From Hydrogenophilaceae bacterium (lineage in GTDB: Bacteria > Pseudomonadota > Gammaproteobacteria > Burkholderiales > Thiobacillaceae), in contig JACAED010000069.1 in NCBI GenBank assembly GCA_013389025.1, positions 1-37,850 on the forward strand: DNA of 37,850 nt, written 5' to 3'. Below, piece after piece: positions 26,114 to 32,517 of this stretch. Each line of letters opens with the position of its first letter. The first letter of the stretch is position 1. Under the pieces are notes generated by a model. It did no database searches, was not told the DNA's origin, and was given only the letters and a program-made list of their open reading frames with translations. The translations under genes and the position numbers were made by a program.

Positions 26114-27508
26114 ATGGATAAAGCCTCTGGAACATGGTCGGGACGGTTTTCCGAGCCCGTCGATGAACTGGTCAAGCGTTACACAGCCTCCATTCCCTTT
26201 GATTATCGGCTGGCCGAGGTCGACATAAAGGGCTCGCTTGCCCATGCCCGCATGCTAAACCATGTTGGAGTCCTTGATGCCGAGGATTTGGCTGACATCG
26301 AACGCGGGATGGGGGAGATTCTTTCCGAGATTCGGTCTGGACGCTTTGAATGGTCACTGGATCTGGAAGACGTCCATCTTAATATCGAGAAAGCCCTCAC
26401 GGCAAAAATCGGCGATGCCGGCAAACGATTGCATACCGGCCGCTCGCGCAATGATCAGGTTGCAACGGATATCCGTCTTTACCTGCGCGATGCCGTTGAT
26501 CGCATCCAGGAAGGTATTCGGGCTTGCCAGGACAGTTTGCTGAATCTGGCGGAGCGGCATGCATCTACCGTCATGCCCGGGTTCACTCATTTGCAGGTTG
26601 CCCAGCCGGTGACCTTCGGGCATCACATGATGGCCTACTTTGAGATGCTGGAGAGGGATCATGAACGTCTGGCGGATGCAAGGAAACGCATCAATCGCCT
26701 CCCGCTGGGAGCGGCGGCGCTGGCAGGTACCAGCTACCCGATCGATCGGGAGATTGTCGCTCGAGAACTCGGATTTGACGGGGTTTGCGAAAACTCCCTG
26801 GATGCGGTGTCGGATCGTGATTTCGCCATCGAATTCACCTCCGCGGCTTCTCAGGTAATGGTGCATTTCTCGCGTTTATCCGAGGAACTGATTTTGTGGA
26901 TGAGTCCCCGCTTTGGCTTTATAGATCTGGCGGATCGCTTCTGCACGGGTTCTTCCATCATGCCGCAGAAGAAAAACCCGGACGTGCCGGAGCTGGTCCG
27001 GGGTAAAGCCGGACGGGTATTTGGTCACCTGACGGCGCTGCTGACCCTGATGAAGGGCCAGCCCTTGGCCTATAACAAGGACAATCAGGAAGACAAGGAA
27101 CCCCTCTTCGATACGGTGGATACCTTGCTGGATACCTTGAAGATATACGCGGACATGCTGACAGGGATTCGGGTCAAACCTGATTCAATGAGACAGGCGG
27201 CAAACGAGGGTTACTCGACCGCCACCGATCTGGCAGATTACCTGGTCAAGAAAGGCCTGCCCTTCCGCGATGCCCACGAGGCGGTCGCCAGGGCCGTGCG
27301 GGCGGCGGAAGCAAAAAACTGCGATTTGGCTGGCCTGCCACTGGCAGAGTTGCAGGGTTTCAGCCCGCTGGTGTCGGAAGATGTTTTTGCCGTGCTGACA
27401 CTGGAAGGATCTCTGGCCGCGCGAAACCATGCGGGCGGAACCGCGCCCGAGCAGGTCAGGGCTGCCGTGGTCCGTGCCCGGGAAAGGCTGGCATCGACCC
27501 GGCCTTGA
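26114..27508 (+). CDS. argH: Argininosuccinate lyase
   Basis: Final step of arginine synthesis, cleaving argininosuccinate to arginine and fumarate. From the ATG 26114-26116 it has 464 residues, the family length, opening with [20 protein letters not shown]. Key motifs: [30 protein letters not shown] and the fumarase-family signature [15 protein letters not shown]. An in-frame upstream extension to 26036 overlaps algZ and is not family-like. It diverges from algZ and converges on the marR-type gene 7 bases away. Confidence 0.97.
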   Translation: MDKASGTWSGRFSEPVDELVKRYTASIPFDYRLAEVDIKGSLAHARMLNHVGVLDAEDLADIERGMGEILSEIRSGRFEWSLDLEDVHLNIEKALTAKIGDAGKRLHTGRSRNDQVATDIRLYLRDAVDRIQEGIRACQDSLLNLAERHASTVMPGFTHLQVAQPVTFGHHMMAYFEMLERDHERLADARKRINRLPLGAAALAGTSYPIDREIVARELGFDGVCENSLDAVSDRDFAIEFTSAASQVMVHFSRLSEELILWMSPRFGFIDLADRFCTGSSIMPQKKNPDVPELVRGKAGRVFGHLTALLTLMKGQPLAYNKDNQEDKEPLFDTVDTLLDTLKIYADMLTGIRVKPDSMRQAANEGYSTATDLADYLVKKGLPFRDAHEAVARAVRAAEAKNCDLAGLPLAELQGFSPLVSEDVFAVLTLEGSLAARNHAGGTAPEQVRAAVVRARERLASTRP

Positions 27509-27529
27509 TGCCTGATCAAACGGTTTTTT
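27505..27529 (+). terminator. Weak intrinsic terminator of argH
   Basis: TTGAT (27505-27509) and ATCAA (27515-27519) flank a 5-base loop and are followed by six T at 27524-27529. The stem is only five base pairs and overlaps the argH stop and the marR 3' end, so the call is tentative. Confidence 0.3.
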
Positions 27530-28100
27530 CCTCCACGGGCATGTGTTCCCTGCAGATCTTGCTGACCTCCCGACTGGACAGTTTTTCCTTGGTCAGGCCG
27601 CATACATAGCTTCGCGGGCCAATGTGCAGGTTGTGTTGGCATGTCGAGCAGACACCAAAGCTTCTCAGGCCATTTTTGAGCTGCATGCGGGCCAGTGCTT
27701 CCTTCAATACCTTTGTGGCCGAACTCAGCCTGGCAGGGCTTGCTTCGGCCAGCGCCTCACGCCATGTGTTGGCAAGTCCCAATTCCTTGAGTGTTTCCTT
27801 TCCCTTGTCGGTAAGCGTCAGTCGAACGATACGGCCATCCTTTTCATCGGCATGCCGGGCAATCAGCTTGCGACGTGCCAGTAATAGCAAACTTTGGGAT
27901 ACGGTTCCCTTGGTCAGACCCAGATACTCCGCCAAGGCCTGCGGGGTATTGCTGTAGCGGTTGGCTTCATTCAGGTAAATCAGCGCCTGAAGATGGATGG
28001 GCTGGAGGCCTTGGATTACCCCGGCCTGGCGCAAGCCTGTCCGCAGGAGATTGCCCAGCCGCTCGACGGTGTCCAGCAGGACAAGTGTCTGGTTTTTCAT
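27516..28100 (-). CDS. MarR-family regulator with four-cysteine C-terminal cluster
   Basis: A 194-residue winged-helix repressor-type protein. The MarR DNA-binding core spans about residues 35-100 (LAEYLGLTKGTVSQSLLLLARRKLIARHADEKDGRI region, helix-turn-helix TKGTVSQSL). The C-terminus adds a cysteine motif: Cys151, Cys154, Cys167 and Cys183 in FGVCSTCQ, SYVCGLT and KICREH. These four could hold a metal or iron-sulfur cluster and make the regulator redox or NO responsive; that is inference. It diverges from the cytochrome P460 gene and shares its 106-base control region, which holds a perfect inverted repeat. GGAG precedes the ATG, but the transcript may be leaderless. Confidence 0.88.
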   Translation of the reverse strand: MKNQTLVLLDTVERLGNLLRTGLRQAGVIQGLQPIHLQALIYLNEANRYSNTPQALAEYLGLTKGTVSQSLLLLARRKLIARHADEKDGRIVRLTLTDKGKETLKELGLANTWREALAEASPARLSSATKVLKEALARMQLKNGLRSFGVCSTCQHNLHIGPRSYVCGLTKEKLSSREVSKICREHMPVEEKTV

Positions 28101-28106
28101 GGCTCC

Positions 28107-28135
28107 ATATTAGGTGTGGCCGGAATCCTTGACAA
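28107..28135 (-). promoter_or_regulatory. Sigma-70 promoter of the marR-type gene
   Basis: On the minus strand TTGTCA (28130-28135) and TAATAT (28107-28112) are exactly 17 bases apart. The -10 lies six bases before the ATG, so transcription would start at or next to the start codon. Its -35 overlaps that of the P460 promoter. Confidence 0.65.
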
Positions 28136-28156
28136 GTCTGTGAGTCTGGCTAGTAT
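28129..28156 (+). promoter_or_regulatory. Sigma-70 promoter of the P460 gene
   Basis: Consensus TTGACA (28129-28134), a 16-base spacer and TAGTAT (28151-28156). The perfect inverted repeat begins two bases after the -10 and would cover the start of transcription, the position expected for a repressor. Confidence 0.62.
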
Positions 28157-28157
28157 G

Positions 28158-28187
28158 GTATCGACACGAAACGTATCGTGTCGATAC
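28158..28187. promoter_or_regulatory. Probable MarR operator: perfect 12-bp inverted repeat
   Basis: GTATCGACACGA (28158-28169), a 6-base spacer AACGTA, and TCGTGTCGATAC (28176-28187). It lies between the P460 -10 and its ribosome binding site, next to a divergent marR-type gene. The binding protein is inferred from position. Confidence 0.75.
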
Positions 28188-28206
28188 TTAACTTGAGGAG
28201 ACCAAA

Positions 28207-28683
28207 ATGAAAATGTTTTTTGTATTGGTGGCGGGATTTGCGGCGGCAACCGCCTTGGCTGGAGATGGTTTCAGCGTGGCTTACCCGGAGGGCTACAGGG
28301 ATTGGCGGCATGTGAAGTCCATGGAACTCAAGCCGGGGCATCCCCTGTATGAATCCTTTGGTGGGCTGCACCACATCTACGCGAATTCCAAGGCGGTCAA
28401 AGGCTACAAGAGCGGAAAGTTTCAGGATGGGGCCATGATCGTTTTCGACCTGCTTGAGGCCAAAAACGAGGAGAATGCCTTGGTGGAGGGTAAAAGGAAG
28501 GTGCTGGGGGTAATGGCTCGGGACGCCAAACGCTACCCGGAGACCGGCGGCTGGGGCTTCGAGGGGTTTGCTGGCGGCGATCCTGCCAAGCCGGTTGTGG
28601 GAAAGAACGCGGTCAAGGTCTGCTTTGAATGCCATGCATCCCAGCGTGGCAATAATTATCTCTTTTCTTCCTTGAGGGATTGA
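28207..28683 (+). CDS. Cytochrome P460-family c-type heme protein
   Basis: A 158-residue exported protein. Its signal peptide ends ATALAGD at about residue 18. The P460 fold is suggested by YPEGYRDWRHVKSMEL, GGLHHIYAN and KFQDGAMIVFDLLEAK. A single CXXCH heme site (Cys139, Cys142, His143) lies in KVCFECHASQRGNNYLFS near the C-terminus, as in the family. Characterised P460 proteins oxidise hydroxylamine or NO with a lysine-crosslinked heme; whether the crosslink forms here cannot be read. GAGGAG lies seven bases before the ATG. It is probably repressed by the divergent MarR protein through the operator at 28158-28187. Confidence 0.9.
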   Translation: MKMFFVLVAGFAAATALAGDGFSVAYPEGYRDWRHVKSMELKPGHPLYESFGGLHHIYANSKAVKGYKSGKFQDGAMIVFDLLEAKNEENALVEGKRKVLGVMARDAKRYPETGGWGFEGFAGGDPAKPVVGKNAVKVCFECHASQRGNNYLFSSLRD

Positions 28684-28691
28684 TTCCAGGT

Positions 28692-29012
28692 CTAGAGGGG
28701 GCCGCCGAAATCGACGGTTCCCCCGCCCTGGATTTCAATCAAGTCCGCCAAACGTGCCGACAGCTCTGACTTGTCGCGGGTGTCACGCCAGGCAAGGCCA
28801 TCGTGGCTGAAGTGGAAGCCGCCCGTTCGGGCGGCCACCCAGATCTCTTGAGCTGCCCCATGGCGATTGATCACGATTTTGCTGGCATCATTGAATTCGA
28901 TCTCCAGGATGCCATCGGCAGGCTGTTCAAAGTCGAGGCCAGCCTTCTCGATTGCCTGTTCGATGCGTGAGAGGGTCTGGGCGGTCAATCTGAGAAAATC
29001 CGTCTCATTCAT
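28692..29012 (-). CDS. cyaY: Frataxin homologue CyaY
   Basis: Small iron-binding protein that modulates iron-sulfur cluster assembly by IscS/IscU. The 106 residues match bacterial frataxins. The first helix starts MNETDFLRLTAQTLSRIEQAIEKA, followed by an acidic ridge (GLDFEQPADGILEIEF), then the beta-sheet with IVINRHGAAQEIWVAARTGGFHF. It converges on the P460 gene with an 8-base gap and diverges from lptM/lysA, an arrangement also seen in other proteobacteria. Confidence 0.93.
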   Translation of the reverse strand: MNETDFLRLTAQTLSRIEQAIEKAGLDFEQPADGILEIEFNDASKIVINRHGAAQEIWVAARTGGFHFSHDGLAWRDTRDKSELSARLADLIEIQGGGTVDFGGPL

Positions 29013-29095
29013 GGTTTTTCATGTCGAATATAACGAGGAATCCTGCAGGCCGGTCCGCGGGTACAAGCTGCAATTGCCATGCTAACATTGCAAGC

Positions 29096-29221
29096 ATGAA
29101 CTTTCGTTCGCTTTTTTTCGCCCTGCTTCTGGTATTGTCTCAGTTGCCAGCCTGCGGATCCAAGGGCACCCTGACCTTGCCGGACCGGAATCCGGCCAAC
29201 GCCCAACAACCCAGCAAATGA
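29096..29221 (+). CDS. lptM: LptM/LppL-type small lipoprotein
   Basis: A 41-residue lipoprotein from the ATG 29096. It has a hydrophobic signal and a lipobox LPAC (Cys20), followed by GSKGTLTLPDRNPANAQQ. The CGxKGxLxLP sequence is the mark of the LptM (YifL/LppL) family, which helps LptD mature in the outer membrane. It overlaps lysA by four bases (ATGA), the usual neighbour. The longer open frame upstream adds non-family sequence and is rejected. Confidence 0.88.
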   Translation: MNFRSLFFALLLVLSQLPACGSKGTLTLPDRNPANAQQPSK

Positions 29222-30462
29222 ACCCATTGCACAGAATGGACGGACGCCTTTTCCTGGAAGAGGTGTCCCTCGAAGAATTGGCGCGCGTGTACGGAACGCC
29301 CTTGTATGTCTATTCACAAGCCGCGCTGACCGAAGCCTTTGACTCCTATGAACGGGCACTGGCAGGTTTGCCCCATCTGATTTGCTATGCCGTCAAGGCC
29401 AACGGCAATCTGGCCATCCTTCAGCATTTCGCCAGGCTCGGGGCAGGTTTCGACATCGTGTCCGGCGGGGAACTGGCACGCGTGCTGAGGGCCGGTGGGC
29501 AGGCGGCAAAGATCGTGTTTTCCGGTGTGGGGAAGACGGAGGCCGAGATGCGGGCCGCACTGGATGCCGGCATCAGATGTTTCAATATCGAGTCCGAGAG
29601 CGAACTTTCCAGATTGAACAGGGTGGCAAAAGAGATGGGCAGAATCGCCTTGGTCTCCATTCGGGTCAATCCGGATGTCGACCCGAAAACCCATCCCTAC
29701 ATTTCAACCGGTCTCAAGCAGAACAAGTTCGGCATCCCGATTGGAAGGGCGCAGCCCCTGTACAGACAGGCGGCATCAATGGACGGGATCGAGATTGTTG
29801 GGGTGGATTGCCATATCGGCTCCCAGTTGACCGATCTTGCACCAATCGCCGATGCGATTGATCGGGTACTTGATCTGGTCGGAAAGCTTTCGTCGATCGG
29901 GATCCGTCTCAAGCACATTGATATCGGGGGCGGTTTGGGTATCCGGTATCGGGATGAGACGCCTCCGGACATGACGGATTTCAGGTCAATCCTGATTTCA
30001 CGCTTCCGTGGGCGGAGCGAGGAAGTCATAGTGGAGCCAGGCCGTTCCCTGGTCGGGAACGCCGGCTTGCTGCTAACGCGCATTGAGTATGTAAAGCGAG
30101 GCGATACCAAGAACTTCATCGTGGTGGATGCAGCCATGAATGATCTGATGAGGCCGTCCCTCTATGATGCCTTTCATGACATCGTTCCGGTATGCCAGTC
30201 TGGTGAACCAGACTTGCCGTGCGACGTGGTGGGTCCGGTGTGTGAAACCGGTGACTTTATCGGACTGAATCGGGCAATTCGGGCACGTGAGGGCGAACTT
30301 CTGGCGGTCCTTTCGGCGGGTGCATACGGCATGAGCATGAGTTCCAACTACAACAGCCGACCCCGATCGGCGGAGGTGCTCGTGAACAAAAACAAAATTC
30401 ACCTCATCCGTGAGCGGGAAACAATCGAAGGCTTGATGGCCGGAGAGCGGCTTGTTTACTAG
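29218..30462 (+). CDS. lysA: Diaminopimelate decarboxylase
   Basis: PLP enzyme for the last step of lysine synthesis (meso-diaminopimelate to lysine). The 414 residues have the PLP lysine Lys60 in ICYAVKANGNLAIL, the HIGSQL segment, the GGGLGIRY phosphate loop, the EPGRSLVGNAG segment and the active-site CETGDF. The start overlaps the lptM stop. It is the last gene before a 320-base non-coding stretch; no convincing terminator follows. Confidence 0.97.
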   Translation: MNPLHRMDGRLFLEEVSLEELARVYGTPLYVYSQAALTEAFDSYERALAGLPHLICYAVKANGNLAILQHFARLGAGFDIVSGGELARVLRAGGQAAKIVFSGVGKTEAEMRAALDAGIRCFNIESESELSRLNRVAKEMGRIALVSIRVNPDVDPKTHPYISTGLKQNKFGIPIGRAQPLYRQAASMDGIEIVGVDCHIGSQLTDLAPIADAIDRVLDLVGKLSSIGIRLKHIDIGGGLGIRYRDETPPDMTDFRSILISRFRGRSEEVIVEPGRSLVGNAGLLLTRIEYVKRGDTKNFIVVDAAMNDLMRPSLYDAFHDIVPVCQSGEPDLPCDVVGPVCETGDFIGLNRAIRAREGELLAVLSAGAYGMSMSSNYNSRPRSAEVLVNKNKIHLIRERETIEGLMAGERLVY

Positions 30463-30504
30463 GATTTAATCCAATTCATGATGATCGATGTTTCTTGTTT
30501 TATG

Positions 30505-30518
30505 GTGTCGACACGATA
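30505..30518. promoter_or_regulatory. Second candidate site for the MarR-type regulator
   Basis: TCGACACGATA (30508-30518) is an exact 11-base match to one half of the operator at 28174-28184, and it is centred on the palindrome GTGTCGACAC (30505-30514). It lies about 70 bases upstream of the candidate promoter of the histone-like gene. The half-sites are arranged differently, so binding is uncertain. Confidence 0.35.
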
Positions 30519-30577
30519 TTATTTGTGATGACGCTACATTTTTCGTCATCAATATTTCAAAAAAGCTCAACTATTTG

Positions 30578-30605
30578 TTGAAGTGTCCGAAAAAGTATCT
30601 AGAAT
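30578..30605 (+). promoter_or_regulatory. Candidate promoter of the histone H1-like gene
   Basis: TTGAAG (30578-30583) and TAGAAT (30600-30605) are separated by 16 bases in an A/T-rich stretch. Transcription would start near 30612 and give a leader of about 170 bases. Confidence 0.45.
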
Positions 30606-30785
30606 GAGGCTCACCAAGCGGAGCTTTGGTATCGCCCGCCTAGTGCGGGATTCGGAAGGTTGATGGTTGAAACCTGCGAATCGGGTACTGGATGTGGATG
30701 CCACGCTTTGGAAGTGCATTTACAAACCTCTGCACGCTTTATTCGTAAGTAGTAGTGAATTTGTTCAACTTCTAAGGAGTGATGT

Positions 30786-31232
30786 ATGGCAACTGCCAAG
30801 AAACCTGCAGCCAAGAAACCTGCCGCCAAGAAAGCCGCACCGGCCAAAAAGCCGGCAGCCAAGAAACCTGCCGTGAAGAAAGCCGCACCGGCCAAGAAAC
30901 CGGCAGCCAAGAAAGCAGCACCCAAGAAGCCCGCTGCCAAGAAAGCAGCACCCAAGAAGCCTGCTGCCAAGAAAGCAGCACCCAAGAAGCCTGCTGCCAA
31001 AAAGCCGGCAGCCAAGAAAGCCGCACCGGCCAAAAAGCCCGCTGCCAAAAAGCCGGCAGTCAAGAAAGCCGCACCGGCCAAGAAGCCTGCCGCCAAGAAA
31101 CCTGCCGCCAAGAAGGCTGCACCCAAGAAGCCTGCTGCGAAGAAGGCAGCTCCCGCCAAGCCTGCCCCTGCGGCGGCTCCAGCACCTGCCCCAGCACCTT
31201 CCATGCCGGTCATCAAGCCTTTCGGGCTTTAA
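30786..31232 (+). CDS. Histone H1-like, KPAA-repeat DNA-binding protein (AlgP-like)
   Basis: A 148-residue, extremely basic Lys/Ala/Pro protein made almost wholly of [16 protein letters not shown]-type repeats, ending [12 protein letters not shown]. Such proteins resemble the C-terminal tail of eukaryotic histone H1 and bacterial AlgP and Hc1-like proteins; they bind DNA non-specifically and compact or modulate the nucleoid. AAGGAG lies seven to eight bases before the ATG, an excellent ribosome binding site. Low sequence complexity makes orthology weak, but its neighbourhood (algR, hemCD, lysA) matches that of Pseudomonas algP. It is followed by a strong terminator. Confidence 0.88.
   Translation: MATAKKPAAKKPAAKKAAPAKKPAAKKPAVKKAAPAKKPAAKKAAPKKPAAKKAAPKKPAAKKAAPKKPAAKKPAAKKAAPAKKPAAKKPAVKKAAPAKKPAAKKPAAKKAAPKKPAAKKAAPAKPAPAAAPAPAPAPSMPVIKPFGL
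30909..30998 (+). repeat. Three 30-bp direct repeats inside the histone-like gene
   Basis: Units at 30909-30938, 30939-30968 and 30969-30998 are nearly identical (one C/T difference) and each encodes [10 protein letters not shown]. They lie in a wider degenerate array. In-frame unit gain or loss would change protein length without breaking the frame. Confidence 0.85.
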
Positions 31233-31260
31233 TAGTCAAGCCGGATTCGGCAAGACAAAA

Positions 31261-31285
31261 GGGGGCCAGGCGGCCCCCTTTTTTT
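31261..31285 (+). terminator. Strong intrinsic terminator after the histone-like gene
   Basis: GGGGGCC (31261-31267), loop AGGC, GGCCCCC (31272-31278), then seven T (31279-31285): a perfect 7-bp G/C stem with a U-tract, 28 bases after the stop codon. Confidence 0.95.
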
Positions 31286-31393
31286 CATGTTGATTCGCGG
31301 AAATTGGTTACAACCATCCTTGTGGGAAGGGAACTCCCCAATCGTAAGCCCGATTCATCACTTACGGATTGTTTCGTAGTAGGTTTTGCGTGC

Positions 31394-31402
31394 TGATATG
31401 AT
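31394..31402 (+). promoter_or_regulatory. Extended -10 promoter of the RND operon
   Basis: TGATATGAT contains TATGAT (31397-31402) preceded by an extended -10 TG. No good -35 is seen at the usual distance. A nearly perfect inverted repeat, CAATCGTAAG (31339-31348) with CTTACGGATTG (31361-31371), lies just upstream and might be an activator or repressor site. Confidence 0.45.
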
Positions 31403-31430
31403 GAAGACTTCCCAGCCTTCAATATGAATC

Positions 31431-32489
31431 ATGAAAAAGGCCCTGATTCTTTTCATTCTTGCGATGGGGCTTGCCTGGGCTCAATCTCCTGGCGTAAACC
31501 AACCAGTTCCCGTGCGCATGGCAAAGGTTCAATCTGCGGATGTGTCTGACACGGTTACTGCGGCCGCGACGTTGGTCCCACATGAACAGGTCATAGTGAG
31601 ACCCGAAATTGATGGCCGGATAGCAAGTCTCTCCTTCAATGAAGGAATTGCCGTAAAGAAAGGCAGTGTGATTGTCCGTCTGGATGACGCCGAGCAGCGC
31701 GCCGCGCTTGCAGCGGCTGAAGCGGATTACAAGCTTGCGGAAAGCAGGTTCAAACGCAACGAGGAACTCGCCGGAAAGGGCTTCATGAGCCAGCAATCCC
31801 TGGATGAAGCACGGGCCAACCTGGATATCGTCAGGTCAAAGGTAAGGGAAGTTCGTGTTGCCTTGGACAGAACGGTAATTCGTGCTCCTTTCACTGCCAT
31901 GGCTGGGCTGCGCAAAATCAGTCCCGGGGCCTATGTCAAGAAGGGCGACGACATTGTCGAACTTGCTGCCACAGACAAATTGAATCTGGACGTGCGGGTT
32001 CCCGAAGTGTATCTGCCACGGGTCAAAATCGGTCAGCCGGTCAGCGTTACCGTCGATGCCCTGCCCGGAAGAGCTTATAACGGAAATGTCTACGCCATTG
32101 AGCCCACGGTTGATCAGGCTTCACGCGGTGCCCTGGTTCGTGCCAGGATTCCGAATCCCGGGGGGCAACTCAAACCAGGCATGTTTGCACGGGTAACAGC
32201 CAATCTTGGAAACCGCCCGTCTGCCATTGTCGTACCTGAGCAGGCCATACTTCCCAAAGGCACTCGGACATATATATATAAGGTAGAGGAAGGCAAGGCC
32301 AATCTGGTGCCGGTTCGGCTTGGACGCCGATCGCCTGGGCAGGTGGAGGTTTTGTCTGGTATCAGTTCAGGCGACACGATCGTGGTGGATGGCTTGCTAA
32401 AACTCAGACCCGGGGTTCCGGTTGCACCGGTAGAGGCGGTCATGCAGATAATGAAGCAAATGCAGCAAAAGCCGACCACCAATCCTTGA
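31431..32489 (+). CDS. RND efflux periplasmic adaptor (membrane fusion protein)
   Basis: A 352-residue adaptor linking an RND pump to an outer-membrane channel. The signal peptide ends about Ala17 (LAWAQS). Next come VIVRPEIDGRIASLSFNEGIAVKKG (first half of the lipoyl-like domain), a short coiled coil with LAAAEADYKLAESRFKRNEEL, and the second half RTVIRAPFTAMAGLRKISPGAYV. The beta-barrel segment GQPVSVTVDALPG and a C-terminal membrane-proximal domain follow. No lipobox is present, so it is probably periplasmic rather than lipid-anchored. The pump gene follows 28 bases later. Substrate cannot be told from sequence. Confidence 0.92.
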   Translation: MKKALILFILAMGLAWAQSPGVNQPVPVRMAKVQSADVSDTVTAAATLVPHEQVIVRPEIDGRIASLSFNEGIAVKKGSVIVRLDDAEQRAALAAAEADYKLAESRFKRNEELAGKGFMSQQSLDEARANLDIVRSKVREVRVALDRTVIRAPFTAMAGLRKISPGAYVKKGDDIVELAATDKLNLDVRVPEVYLPRVKIGQPVSVTVDALPGRAYNGNVYAIEPTVDQASRGALVRARIPNPGGQLKPGMFARVTANLGNRPSAIVVPEQAILPKGTRTYIYKVEEGKANLVPVRLGRRSPGQVEVLSGISSGDTIVVDGLLKLRPGVPVAPVEAVMQIMKQMQQKPTTNP

Positions 32490-32517
32490 ATCGGAGAGAC
32501 CGAAGCCCCTTTTAAGC

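Larger units (their letters stand above)
30463..30785 (+). other. Non-coding stretch and long leader of the histone-like gene
   Basis: No gene is seen. It holds a palindrome GTGTCGACAC at 30505-30514 related to the MarR operator, a GATGACG/CGTCATC inverted repeat (30527-30533 with 30544-30550), a candidate promoter at 30578-30605, and a leader of about 170 bases. The leader contains small stems: CCCGC/GCGGG after 30625 and GTGCA/TGCAC at 30714-30735. The leader may be structured, but no known riboswitch was recognised. Confidence 0.5.

Noticed and set aside
30786-31170. CRISPR-like look of the repeats
   Set aside because: The repeats are contiguous, degenerate and in coding frame, with no spacers.
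30611-31216. Long Gly/Ala/Phe-rich open frame on the minus strand across the histone-like gene
   Set aside because: It is the antisense of the KPAA repeats; low complexity keeps the frame open. The plus strand has a good ribosome binding site and terminator.
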